A stretch of DNA of 64,000 nt from Clostridiales bacterium CHKCI006 (lineage in GTDB: Bacteria; Bacillota_I; Bacilli_A; Erysipelotrichales; Coprobacillaceae), in contig FCNA01000124.1 in NCBI GenBank assembly GCA_900018345.1, forward strand, positions 17,939-81,938, written 5' to 3'. Below are positions 53,220 through 61,393 of this stretch, piece by piece. The number at the start of each line of letters is the position of its first letter. Position 1 is the first letter of the stretch. The translations under genes and the position numbers were made by a program. The notes under the pieces were generated by a model that searched no databases, was not told the origin of the DNA, and saw only the letters and a list, made by a program, of their open reading frames with translations.

Positions 53220-53269
53220 GTTCACATTCCTTCCATAAGATGATAAAAAACCATCCAAGCGTTGAAGCA
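53220..53269 (+). repeat. 50-bp direct repeat, right copy
   Basis: Second copy of the repeat at 51731-51780. It contains the left arm of a terminator hairpin, completed at 53271-53280. Confidence 0.85.
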
Positions 53270-53280
53270 AGGATGGTTTT
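53246..53280. terminator. Bidirectional terminator of the AlbA_2 gene and kdgT
   Basis: AAACCATCC (53248-53256) pairs with GGATGGTTT (53271-53279), A run left and T run right. Confidence 0.85.
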
Positions 53281-53286
53281 GATCAT

Positions 53287-54225
53287 TTATTTGGCTGCTT
53301 TTTTCTGATTGCGTTTGTAGACCCAACCCGCAAAAAGCGGTGTCAAGAAAGACGTAATGATGACTGATGCAGCAATCTGCGCAGCTGCCGTAGGTGCAAT
53401 GGCAGCATATTTCGCATCAACTTCGGCTAAAGCTGAAGGATTGGCAACGGCACTAGCGGCTGTACTGGAGATAGCAGCACCGGCAACACCACTGCCGCCT
53501 GTGGCTTTGTCGGCAAGCATGGTCACAAAGCCTACAACCAATGAAGTGATCAAGCCTAATAAGATACCGGAGATGCCACCCTGAATTAACTGCTGGATGG
53601 ACATATTCGCACCTAAGGCAAAACCGACAACGATGATGCTGGCAGTCACACCGGCTGATAAGGTCTTCTTCATGAATGGGAAGCAGTTTCCTAAAATGAT
53701 TCCTAATACCAGTGGTAAGATCGAACCGATGATCGGACCGATGGAAATGCTGGCCAGACCGGCTGAGCTAAGCACGATCATAGTGACTGTTGGACCAACG
53801 CTTAAAGACGTGATGGCGACAGCCCCTTTATCTGAATCATCACCGTATTCTGAAGTAATACCGGAATACAGCGCATTATTGGCTACTGAAATACCACCAA
53901 TGATTGCCAGTGAAGATAAACCTAAGAAGTTATCGTTGAAGACAAAGGCAATCGCTAATCCGATGATAATCGAAAGGGCAATCTTGGTCACGATGATGAC
54001 CGCCCCTTTCTTGATTGCTTTTGGTGTACTTTTAATATCAATACTGGCGCCTAAGAAGAAGAGGAATGCACCAACCAGGGCCCCTGTTCCGCCGACGACA
54101 CTCGTGAAGAAACTACCCATTTGTAAAACACTAGGGCAAACTGAATTGAGGATGACCCCGATGATCATTGGATAGACAATCGTATCACCAGGGATCCTTG
54201 GAATCTTGAACTTACCTTTTGCCAT
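53287..54225 (-). CDS. kdgT: KdgT-family 2-keto-3-deoxygluconate permease
   Basis: A 312-residue membrane protein of the KDGT family with about ten helices. The opening KFKIPRIPGDTIVYPMIIGVI and the repeated GTGALVGAFLFFLGASID and ALGANMSIQQLIQGG segments are family-typical. The family imports 2-keto-3-deoxygluconate with protons. The start is taken at the ATG 54225, with GGGGGA upstream; an in-frame ATG at 54240 overlaps the SDR stop. It is paired with an SDR that resembles KduD, and a PucR-type regulator is divergent. This suggests uptake and use of a sugar acid. Confidence 0.9.
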   Translation of the reverse strand: MAKGKFKIPRIPGDTIVYPMIIGVILNSVCPSVLQMGSFFTSVVGGTGALVGAFLFFLGASIDIKSTPKAIKKGAVIIVTKIALSIIIGLAIAFVFNDNFLGLSSLAIIGGISVANNALYSGITSEYGDDSDKGAVAITSLSVGPTVTMIVLSSAGLASISIGPIIGSILPLVLGIILGNCFPFMKKTLSAGVTASIIVVGFALGANMSIQQLIQGGISGILLGLITSLVVGFVTMLADKATGGSGVAGAAISSTAASAVANPSALAEVDAKYAAIAPTAAAQIAASVIITSFLTPLFAGWVYKRNQKKAAK

Positions 54226-54239
54226 CTTGACATCCCCCA

Positions 54240-54989
54240 TTAATCTAAGACGATACCGCCGTCGCAGTCACCGATCTCACCATTAACGAAGCTAGCTGCA
54301 TCTGAAGCAAAGAATAAGATCATCTGTGCAATTTCAGAAGGTTCAGCGGCACGTCCAAGTGGAATCATGCTGATGACACGAGCGTTCTGGTCAGGGTTAT
54401 CTGACAGATCCTTTGTCATCGGAGTATGTGTGAAAGATGGGCATACAGCGTTACAGCTGATTCCGTATTTACCGCCTTCTTTTGCAATGGCTTTCGTTAA
54501 ACCATTGACACCGGCTTTACTAGAAGCATAAGCTGCTGTACCTAACAGACCGCCACCGATCTTACCGGCAACAGAAGAAACGTTGGTAATACGTCCGCCG
54601 CCATTTTTCATGAAATATGGGAAGATGGCAGAGCAAGCTGTAAATGTCCCTGTTAAATTGATTCTAATCGTTCTTTCCCATTCCTCATCGCTGATTTCCT
54701 GGAATGGTTTTTTGCTGATAATACCAGCAACATTGATCAATCCTGTAACATTTTCATGTTCTTCTAAGATCTTGGCGATCACTTCACGAATGTTTTTGCT
54801 ATCGCCGCAATCCATTTTGTAGAAAGAAGCATTTTCACCTAATTCTGCTTTGGTCGCCATACCTGTTTCTTCATTGATGTCGCAGATAATGACCTTACCA
54901 TTTCCTTCAATGATCCCTTTCGCTGTTTCTTTACCGATACCTTGTCCGGCACCAGTAACAATGACTGTTTTGTTTGTAAAATCAAACAT
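54240..54989 (-). CDS. SDR oxidoreductase, KduD/FabG-like
   Basis: A 249-residue classical SDR. The cofactor motif is VTGAGQGIGKETA (about residues 11-23), NVAG (about 86-89) stabilises the core, Ser is in NVSSVAGKIGG (about 137) and the active-site Tyr/Lys are in YASSKAGVNGLTKA (about 153-166). GGIVLD ends the protein. In this setting, next to kdgT, reduction or oxidation of a keto-deoxy sugar acid is most likely. GGGGGA lies upstream of the ATG. Confidence 0.9.
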   Translation of the reverse strand: MFDFTNKTVIVTGAGQGIGKETAKGIIEGNGKVIICDINEETGMATKAELGENASFYKMDCGDSKNIREVIAKILEEHENVTGLINVAGIISKKPFQEISDEEWERTIRINLTGTFTACSAIFPYFMKNGGGRITNVSSVAGKIGGGLLGTAAYASSKAGVNGLTKAIAKEGGKYGISCNAVCPSFTHTPMTKDLSDNPDQNARVISMIPLGRAAEPSEIAQMILFFASDAASFVNGEIGDCDGGIVLD

Positions 54990-55058
54990 TTTGATATCCC
55001 CCTTTTTTTAAATCCACCTTTATTATAAGCTTGCCTAGCCCGTGTGAAAATGTTATCA

Positions 55059-55096
55059 TGGTATAAAATGAACGACAATTTTCGTGCTATGAGCAC
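55059..55096 (+). promoter_or_regulatory. Promoter and palindrome upstream of the PucR-type regulator
   Basis: An extended -10 TGGTATAAA (TATAAA at 55062-55067) is followed by the perfect palindrome GTGCTATGAGCAC (55084-55096), just before the ribosome site AAGGAGG. It is a candidate operator for the divergent SDR-kdgT operon and the regulator itself. Confidence 0.6.
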
Positions 55097-55108
55097 AAGG
55101 AGGAATTT

Positions 55109-56341
55109 ATGGAAAACAAGGCTTACGACGAACTTCTCAAAGCGTCACTGGCAGGTACATCCTTTGCCCATCTGGTGGAACTGGCTGCCAGCTATCTGAA
55201 TAACCCCTTAGTTGTCATCGATAACAGCTTCAATATCATTGCCTATTCCAAAAACCTGCAGTCCACCGATTTCATCTGGCTCGAAGCCGTCTCACGCGGC
55301 TATATTACCATTGAATTTGGTGCTACCCTGAATAACTGGGATGAACTCGTCGCGCCCGATCAGAACTACTTCGATGTCAGTCAGATCAGCGCTAAGACAC
55401 GGCGCTTTATCCGTTTAAAATATCAAAACCGTTTAGTAGGCTATCTGAATATATTGGAGGAATATACGCCGCTTACCCAGCTAGATGATAAAGTGTATCT
55501 CTTTGTTGCGGCTTTGCTGACAAAAGAATTGCTTTTCAATTTCCAGCAATTGAACCTGGATAATTTTTGTATTCGTGAAGAGGAGATCTTAATGGAACTG
55601 CTGCAAGATCGTTTTGCCGATCGTGTCCATTTCATCTCCCGAATTCAAGGCTGCAGCCTGGATCACAATTACCTTTTTCATCTGGGCTGCATCGATTTTC
55701 AGCACTATGTCTCATATAACGCCCATCGCAGTTTGATTCAGGAGAGTCTGCAGGCCTATATTCCCGAAAGCACTTCTGTCTTCTATGATAAACAGCTTGT
55801 CATTCTGATGAAATCCGAAGAGGAATGTGATTATCAGAAGCTTAATCAGTTTTTGCATAGCAGCTCGCTGACCATGGGCATCAGCGATCCCTTTGAGGAC
55901 CTCTATCAGCTCAAGACCTATCTCAAGCAGGCCCAAGCAGCTTTGCGTCTAGGCGCACTTGTCTACCAGGATTCACAAATCAGCTTCTATGAACGCTGCA
56001 AACCTTACCATATGTTTGAGCACTTTGAAACCAATGAGCTGCTGCGATTCTGTCATCATCTCGTTTTAAAACTAAAACATTATGATGAGAAAAATGATAC
56101 AAGCTACGTTGAGACACTGCGCGCGTATCTGCTGTTTCAAAAAAGCATCCAGAAAACAGCCAACTATCTATATGTACATCGCAATACCATCAACTATCGC
56201 ATTCAGAAGATCAAGGAGATCATGGGAGTCGATCTGGATCAATATGATTTAGATGCCCATATGCTGCAATCCTGTGAGATCATTCAATATATTCATTTTC
56301 GTAATCGCAATACAAATGAAAGAAAGGACAGTCTCCGTTAA
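55109..56341 (+). CDS. PucR/CdaR family transcriptional regulator
   Basis: A 410-residue regulator. The N-terminal part (about residues 1-130) resembles a ligand-sensing PAS-like domain (NPLVVIDNSFNIIAYSK). A central GGDEF-like region (about 180-300) follows. The C-terminal PucR helix-turn-helix is FQKSIQKTANYLYVHRNTINYRIQKIKEIMG (about 350-385; split by turns), the family's best-conserved part. It reads away from SDR-kdgT and is the likely activator of that operon in response to a sugar acid. Confidence 0.9.
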   Translation: MENKAYDELLKASLAGTSFAHLVELAASYLNNPLVVIDNSFNIIAYSKNLQSTDFIWLEAVSRGYITIEFGATLNNWDELVAPDQNYFDVSQISAKTRRFIRLKYQNRLVGYLNILEEYTPLTQLDDKVYLFVAALLTKELLFNFQQLNLDNFCIREEEILMELLQDRFADRVHFISRIQGCSLDHNYLFHLGCIDFQHYVSYNAHRSLIQESLQAYIPESTSVFYDKQLVILMKSEEECDYQKLNQFLHSSSLTMGISDPFEDLYQLKTYLKQAQAALRLGALVYQDSQISFYERCKPYHMFEHFETNELLRFCHHLVLKLKHYDEKNDTSYVETLRAYLLFQKSIQKTANYLYVHRNTINYRIQKIKEIMGVDLDQYDLDAHMLQSCEIIQYIHFRNRNTNERKDSLR

Positions 56342-56366
56342 ACAACGAAGAGCGTCCTTTCTTTTA
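56318..56366. terminator. Bidirectional terminator between pucR-type and AKR genes
   Basis: AAAGAAAGGAC (56319-56329) pairs with GTCCTTTCTTT (56354-56364), with an AT-rich surround. Confidence 0.8.
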
Positions 56367-57173
56367 AAATGCCAAGGTCCAGGGAAAGAAGGTTTTCGCT
56401 TGATCTAGGGCTTCGATGCTTTGCATCTCTGCATCGCTTAATGTAAAGTCAAAAAGAGCCAAGTTTTCTTTTAAGCGCGCTTCATGGCGCGTCTTCGGAA
56501 TGACGGAAATGCCGCGCTGAACTAAAAAACGTAAAGCTACCTGCGCCGCCCGCTTCCCATGCGCTTGCCCGATCCGAACCAGGACCGGATGGGTGGTCAG
56601 GTTGGTCTTGGCCTGTGCCAATGGTGCCCAGGCCTGCAGCATCGTCCCTTCGGCAGCCATTTCTCTTTGAAAATTGGCCCGCTGATAAAAGATATGCGTT
56701 TCCAGCTGATTGACCATTGGTTTGATCGTACATTGCTTTAAGAATGTGCGATACCAGTTCTCATCATAATTCGAAATACCAATGGCGTGGACTTTTCCTT
56801 GTGCATACGCTTCTTCCAAAGCACGGTACATCTGTGGACCTGCCTGATAAGGCTCATGCAATAACAACAGATCCACATAAGTCAACCCTAAGCGCGCTAA
56901 GGAAACATCGATGGCTGCCCGGGCTTTCTCATAGCTCGCACTCGGGCGATATATTTTCGTGGTCACAAATATTTCCGAACGTGGGATACCGCTTTGGCGG
57001 ATCCCCTCACCCACGGCTTGCTCATTTCCATACATCTGCGCCGTATCTACCAGGCGATAACCTAATTGCAAAGCGGTCTTAACCATCTTGACACATTCCT
57101 GTCCATTCAGATCCCAGGTTCCCAGCCCAATCAAGGGCATCGTCATTCCATTGGATAATTGTATGCTTTCCAT
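56364..57173 (-). CDS. Aldo/keto reductase
   Basis: A 269-residue short AKR of the 2,5-diketogluconate reductase-like type. DTAQMYGNEQAVG (about residues 43-55) holds the Asp and Tyr, TTKIYRPSAS the Lys (about 73) and LLLLHEPYQ the His (about 106); AIGISNY, NQLETHIFYQ and IPKTRHEARL follow in order. It is close to the AKRs at 5.5-7.2 kb in layout but clearly a different paralogue. It sits alone beside the keto-acid locus and could act in the same pathway. Confidence 0.91.
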   Translation of the reverse strand: MESIQLSNGMTMPLIGLGTWDLNGQECVKMVKTALQLGYRLVDTAQMYGNEQAVGEGIRQSGIPRSEIFVTTKIYRPSASYEKARAAIDVSLARLGLTYVDLLLLHEPYQAGPQMYRALEEAYAQGKVHAIGISNYDENWYRTFLKQCTIKPMVNQLETHIFYQRANFQREMAAEGTMLQAWAPLAQAKTNLTTHPVLVRIGQAHGKRAAQVALRFLVQRGISVIPKTRHEARLKENLALFDFTLSDAEMQSIEALDQAKTFFPWTLAF

Positions 57174-57239
57174 CTTCTTACCTCCATGATTTCGTCAATA
57201 TTTTTCCAATCCATGTACACACATGGATAAAAAGGCGCA

Positions 57240-57467
57240 TCATTGCTTGCCTGCCTGCTTTGTCATCTGGTAGATCAAATCATCCAGACAGTCGATCTGG
57301 CTTTGGAGATGATGCAGGCAGCTTAACAAATATCTTTTTTGTTGTCTGGCCAAACACAAGGCATACGTCCATTCACCTTTGTGGGCATAAGCCAGCATCT
57401 CTTTGGCCTGCTTTTCATCCCAGCCCATATCCATGACACATCTTGTCACCCATTCCTGTTCATCCAT
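57240..57467 (-). CDS. Small hypothetical protein with UBA-like helices
   Basis: A 75-residue, highly helical protein (MDEQEWVTRCVMDMGWDEK, then LAYAHKGEWTYALCLARQQKR). GGGAGGGG lies 5 bases before the ATG at 57467. The first half has the size and hydrophobic spacing of a small three-helix fold, but I do not recognise a family. No signal peptide. It reads in the same direction as the AKR and is divergent from the LysR gene. Confidence 0.65.
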   Translation of the reverse strand: MDEQEWVTRCVMDMGWDEKQAKEMLAYAHKGEWTYALCLARQQKRYLLSCLHHLQSQIDCLDDLIYQMTKQAGKQ

Positions 57468-57582
57468 CGCATCCCCTCCCGATCTCTCTTCCATTTGATT
57501 ATACATACTTGTCACGCTTCTGACTAATCGTTATAATGAATATAGTGATATGAATAAAACGCATAACAGAAAGGATGAGATC

Positions 57583-58494
57583 ATGGAAATACGTGCTCTG
57601 CGCTATTTTTTAGAAACCGCGCGCGAAGAAAATATGAGCCAGGCAGCTATACGGCTTTATGTCTCCCAATCTGCCTTATCAAGACAGATCAAGAGTCTGG
57701 AAGAAGAACTTGGACAAAAGCTTTTCATTCGGCATAGCTTCCATATCGAATTGACCGAAGCAGGTATCCTGCTGCGCAAAAGAGCTGAAGATATCCTCAA
57801 GATGGTGGATAAGACCTGTGAAGAATTCCAATCCCTGGATGATACGATTAGTGGCGAAATTCAAATTGGCTGCTCAGAATCACAGGCAACCCATCTCGTT
57901 GCCCGTGTCCTTGTCCGTCTCCATCAGCTTTATCCCGGCATTCGTTACCATCTCAAAAGTGGAAATACGGAAGATATTACCGGTGATTTGGATAAAGGGT
58001 TGCTTGATTTTGCGATCATTGCTCAGCCTGTCAACCTTACCAAATATCAATTTCTGGCTTTGCCCTCCCATGATACCTGGGGTGTGATCCTGCCTAAGAC
58101 CCATCCGCTGGCCCAAAAAGAAACGCTCAATGTTAACGACATTCAAGAGATCCCTCTGATTGTCTCACGTCAAGGGCTCACGCAGGACTACCCGAAACTC
58201 TTTGGTCAGGCCCAAGATGCATTAAATATTGTCGCCACCTTCAATCTTCCTTATAATGGCAGTCTGCTTGTCAAGGAAGGCTTAGGTTTCATGTTGTGCT
58301 TTGATGGCCTGATTGACACAAGCGAACAAAGTGAACTTTGTTTTCGACCCTTGTCTCCTAAGTTGGAAAGCGAGGGCAATCTCATCTGGAAGAAATACCA
58401 GGCTTTCAGTCCTGCTTCCCAGGCCCTGTTGGATCTGCTTAGGACCACGTATGGCACGCAGCCGGAAAAGACAGACACGCATATTCATGATTAG
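57583..58494 (+). CDS. LysR family transcriptional regulator
   Basis: A 303-residue LTTR. The N-terminal helix-turn-helix is MEIRALRYFLETAREENMSQAAIRLYVSQSALSRQIKSLEEELG (about residues 1-44; split by turns), typical of the CbbR/CysB-like group. The effector domain (about 90-295) has the two alpha/beta lobes. AAAGGATGAG precedes the ATG at 57583. No clear target promoter is seen nearby; the divergent small helical gene is the closest candidate. Confidence 0.9.
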   Translation: MEIRALRYFLETAREENMSQAAIRLYVSQSALSRQIKSLEEELGQKLFIRHSFHIELTEAGILLRKRAEDILKMVDKTCEEFQSLDDTISGEIQIGCSESQATHLVARVLVRLHQLYPGIRYHLKSGNTEDITGDLDKGLLDFAIIAQPVNLTKYQFLALPSHDTWGVILPKTHPLAQKETLNVNDIQEIPLIVSRQGLTQDYPKLFGQAQDALNIVATFNLPYNGSLLVKEGLGFMLCFDGLIDTSEQSELCFRPLSPKLESEGNLIWKKYQAFSPASQALLDLLRTTYGTQPEKTDTHIHD

Positions 58495-58584
58495 ACTAGC
58501 GAGCTTCTATTCCTTTCATCAAATGCCTCGATAGGGATCACGAATTTTAGCTTTGTTGAATACTTATTGTCATCTTTCAGTACT

Positions 58585-58611
58585 GAAAAACAGCGGAATG
58601 GATCCGCTGTT
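58585..58611 (-). terminator. Terminator of the methyltransferase gene
   Basis: AACAGCGGA (58589-58597) pairs with TCCGCTGTT (58603-58611); TTTTTCAG follows on the minus strand. Confidence 0.8.
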
Positions 58612-59342
58612 TAGTCTTGTTTATGGGCACATACCAATAACATCATCGGTCTGCGCAATTCATTTTGCATCTCCGGCAGATGTCTTAAATAACTGGCAGG
58701 TTCTGCTTCTTTCACCGCTGTAAGCGTCAGCCCGGCCTGGATCACACCATTTAAGATCGAAGTCATCGTATGATGATATTTCACGACTTTTTCACCTAAG
58801 AAGATGGATTCACGCAGGCTCTCATCAAAATAGCGATCGACAGGCCAACATACGATCTTGCCGTTTTCATCATAGATCCAATCCTCTTTTCCCTCGGCAG
58901 TGAAAATCGGATGTTCAATAGAAAACGCGAGATCTCCTCCCGGTTTCAGGGCCGTTGCCATTTTTTGAAACATCGTATTTAAATCCTGAATATAATGCAG
59001 CGCCAAAGAAGACATCATCACATCAACACTCCCTGGAACAAAAGCATAATCCTCTAAAGCACAATGGATGTAGTGAATGGACGGATCGGTCAATTCTCGT
59101 GCTTTGGCCAGCATCTTCTCTGATAGATCCACACCGGTAACAGATGCAGCGCCCTGCTCAAGCGCATACTGGCAGTGCCAGCCATAACCACAGCCTAAAT
59201 CTAAAAAAGAACGCCCGGCCAGCGGCGGAAAGATTGCTCGAAAATCCTCCCATTCCCCAGCTCCCTCTAAACCTTTTTGGGAACGGGTCATCTGACTGTA
59301 TTTTTCAAAAAAGACGGGATCGTCATATTTATTTTCTTTCAT
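58611..59342 (-). CDS. Class I SAM-dependent methyltransferase
   Basis: A 243-residue cytosolic methyltransferase. Motif I is FLDLGCGYGWHCQYAL (about residues 46-61), motif II VTGVDLSEKMLAKA (about 69-82), and motif IV VDVMMSSLALHYI (about 107-119), followed by LKPGGDLAFSIEHP (about 135). The group includes small-molecule and lipid methyltransferases; the substrate is unknown. I chose the ATG at 59342 with GGAGG 5 bases upstream. It lies directly after a tRNA gene and its terminator on the same strand. Confidence 0.88.
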   Translation of the reverse strand: MKENKYDDPVFFEKYSQMTRSQKGLEGAGEWEDFRAIFPPLAGRSFLDLGCGYGWHCQYALEQGAASVTGVDLSEKMLAKARELTDPSIHYIHCALEDYAFVPGSVDVMMSSLALHYIQDLNTMFQKMATALKPGGDLAFSIEHPIFTAEGKEDWIYDENGKIVCWPVDRYFDESLRESIFLGEKVVKYHHTMTSILNGVIQAGLTLTAVKEAEPASYLRHLPEMQNELRRPMMLLVCAHKQD

Positions 59343-59356
59343 AAAAACCTCCGTAT

Positions 59357-59382
59357 AAAAAAAGATGATAGCAACTATCATC
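59357..59382 (-). terminator. Terminator after tRNA-Arg
   Basis: GATGATAG (59364-59371) pairs with CTATCATC (59375-59382) around CAA, with seven T following on the minus strand. The methyltransferase ribosome site comes only a few bases later. Confidence 0.85.
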
Positions 59383-59387
59383 AAAAA

Positions 59388-59462
59388 TGGCGCGCCCGGC
59401 AGGAATCGAACCCGCATCAATAGGACCGGAACCTATTGTGATATCCATTTCACTACGGACGC
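59388..59462 (-). tRNA. tRNA-Arg (anticodon CCG)
   Basis: A complete cloverleaf on the minus strand. The acceptor stem GCGTCCG pairs with CGGGCGC (one T-G wobble). The anticodon arm is AATAGG/CCTATT with loop TTCCGGT, giving the anticodon CCG, which reads the Arg codon CGG. The T-arm GGGTTCGATTCC is canonical. The 3' CCA is encoded (59388-59390). Confidence 0.95.
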
Positions 59463-59473
59463 ATTGCTTAATT

Positions 59474-59502
59474 ATTATAGCATATTTCTTTTGGAATGGG
59501 AA
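59474..59502 (-). promoter_or_regulatory. tRNA-Arg promoter
   Basis: TTCCCA (59497-59502), a 17-base spacer and an extended -10 TGCTATAAT (TATAAT at 59474-59479), about 12 bases upstream of the mature tRNA. Confidence 0.7.
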
Positions 59503-59520
59503 CTAGAAAAATATTTTTCC

Positions 59521-59554
59521 AAAAAGGCACCGATGCCCATCCTCATCGATGCCT
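59521..59554 (-). terminator. Terminator of the PHP phosphatase gene
   Basis: AGGCACCGATG (59525-59535) pairs with CATCGATGCCT (59544-59554) with one mismatch; TTTTTGG follows on the minus strand. Confidence 0.8.
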
Positions 59555-59563
59555 CAACCTGCC

Positions 59564-60319
59564 CTATTTTAAAAAGCGAATGTGATCGACAATCTCCATT
59601 CCTAAGCTTTTCAGATAAGCGCGCCCTTCCTGCATCGCCTTCTCATTAAGCAAAGCCGCTGGATCATGCGCATCTACGCCAATGATTGCCTGACAGCCAA
59701 CACGGGAAGCAATCTGCCAAAAAGGCGGATAAGGGTAGTGGCGCCCATCCACATATCCCAGCAAATTGAATTCCAAAGGTGTCTTTGTTTCTTTGGCCTT
59801 CTCACACATCTGCGTCATCATCTTTTCATAATAGGCTTCATCACCGGTAAAAGGAATCAGATCAGGATGCGCATAATAAGCATAGAGGCCGGTTTCCATG
59901 GCCTGAATGCCTTGCTTGACATAGGCCTCCAGTTTCCATTTTTCATCCGTGGCATGACCAAAATAGAAGCCTCTGTCATTTTTATAAAAATGATTGCCTA
60001 ACAAAATATAGTCTATCGGTTGACTCGCCAACAACGCCTTTAACCAAGGCAGATATTCTGCATAAAATTCACACTCCAGACCCACCCGGATGGAAATCTT
60101 GTCCCGATACTTTTCTTTGAGTGTCAGAACGGAGGCAAGATATTCTTCCAGTTCATCCACACGCATGCGCATATGACAGCCTTCATCATGGATCCAACAG
60201 CTATGATCAGAAAAACCAATCTCGTCAAAGCCGGCTTTGATAGCACTTTGTACATAATCTTCATCTTTGCCCCAGGCATGATGACAGCGCATCGTATGCA
60301 TATGATAATTCACTTTCAC
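59564..60319 (-). CDS. Histidinol-phosphatase (PHP family, HisK type)
   Basis: A 251-residue PHP-domain phosphatase. Metal ligands are seen in NYHMHTMRCHHAWG (about residues 4-17), FSDHSCW (about 37), GLECEFY (about 84), a His in YYAHPDL (about 153), and late ALLNE after GVDAHDPA (about 223), in the PHP order. The size and order suit histidinol-phosphate phosphatase, the eighth step of histidine synthesis, but no other his gene is close. Related PHP enzymes act on other phosphate esters, so the name is by family. Confidence 0.85.
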   Translation of the reverse strand: MKVNYHMHTMRCHHAWGKDEDYVQSAIKAGFDEIGFSDHSCWIHDEGCHMRMRVDELEEYLASVLTLKEKYRDKISIRVGLECEFYAEYLPWLKALLASQPIDYILLGNHFYKNDRGFYFGHATDEKWKLEAYVKQGIQAMETGLYAYYAHPDLIPFTGDEAYYEKMMTQMCEKAKETKTPLEFNLLGYVDGRHYPYPPFWQIASRVGCQAIIGVDAHDPAALLNEKAMQEGRAYLKSLGMEIVDHIRFLK

Positions 60320-60448
60320 AAAAACATCCCCCTTTATTTGCCCCCATTATAACAAAATCTCTCCGCAAATCCCAGTTAAAGCTGTGTTAAAGGCTTCATT
60401 TTTCGCCATAAATCCATTATAATGATTAAACGAAGGAGGTGGTGCGCA

Positions 60449-61393
60449 TTGACAACAATCAAAACGAATTATCGTAAAAAATATCCTAACCGGATTCCGG
60501 AAAAAGAATATCAGTTATGGAGAAAATGGCACGAGACGAGTCGTCGCCACCACTACTGGCATAAAAAGCGTGTTGAGAAGCAGCTGCGCAGTCATGGCTA
60601 TGGTTATCTGGTCGGAGACCTGCCTGAAAAAGACATTGTCGGTGATGAAAACTATCAACTGATCCTGGATTATCGTCGGCATATGACTAGTCACCAGTTT
60701 GATGAAGCCAAGGTTGTACGCAACCTATTGCGTAAAGCAGGATTAGGCATCTTTGCCGGGGACTTTCCGGCGATCCTGAAACCACCTTTAAAGGAACGGG
60801 TCCTGACACCGGAAAATATCATTCAGTTTACCGATGTGATCTCAGAACCGGTACTGGGCTTTTTGGATACTGAATTCACCACCCTCAAGCACGAGATCCT
60901 TTCGATCGGCTGTGTGCTCTATCAGCAGGAGAGCGGCGAGACTTTCTCTTTCTACCGAACCGCTAAACCGGTCTATGAAAAGAAGCTTAGTCCGCGCTGT
61001 TTAGAAATCACCCATCTGACCCAGGAAGAGATCGATCAGTCCGAACCTTTTCCGGCTGTCATGCATGCCTTCAAACATTTTCTTAAGGAAAACAAAGCTA
61101 AACATCTAATGACTTGGGGCAATTCGGATATCAGCAGCCTCCAACAAAGCTATGCTTTCAATCGCCTGAGCTTACAGGAGAAGAAGTGGTTCGAAGAAAA
61201 AGTCGTTGATATTCAACCTGTCATCTCCGTCACGACCGATGAATCCCGCCTGCAGATCAGTCTTAACGACATGAAAAAGCATTACCATATTGAAGGCGAT
61301 GTCCAGCATCATGCGCTCAGTGATGCGATGGACCTCAAGGAAATTGTCCTGCATTTCAAAAATAACTACTTAACCAAGGAGGTTGTGGAATGA
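60449..61393 (+). CDS. DEDD 3'-5' exonuclease-fold protein with an N-terminal helical region
   Basis: A 314-residue protein. Residues about 1-125 are basic and helical (RRHHYWHKKRVEKQLR) with no family I know. The rest is an exonuclease RNase T/DNA pol III epsilon fold: the first Asp-Glu in GFLDTEFTTL (about 146-155), Asp in TWGNSDISSLQ (about 218), and His-Asp in HHALSDAMDL (about 289-298). The TTG at 60449 is preferred: AGGAGGT lies 8 bases upstream, and the ATG at 60422 is before that site. It overlaps the next gene as ATGA. Confidence 0.82.
   Translation: MTTIKTNYRKKYPNRIPEKEYQLWRKWHETSRRHHYWHKKRVEKQLRSHGYGYLVGDLPEKDIVGDENYQLILDYRRHMTSHQFDEAKVVRNLLRKAGLGIFAGDFPAILKPPLKERVLTPENIIQFTDVISEPVLGFLDTEFTTLKHEILSIGCVLYQQESGETFSFYRTAKPVYEKKLSPRCLEITHLTQEEIDQSEPFPAVMHAFKHFLKENKAKHLMTWGNSDISSLQQSYAFNRLSLQEKKWFEEKVVDIQPVISVTTDESRLQISLNDMKKHYHIEGDVQHHALSDAMDLKEIVLHFKNNYLTKEVVE

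Noticed and set aside
53597..54175. Plus-strand frame of 192 codons opposite kdgT
   Set aside because: Composition (Pro, Met, Ile rich) is that of an antisense reading of a membrane protein; no start signal.
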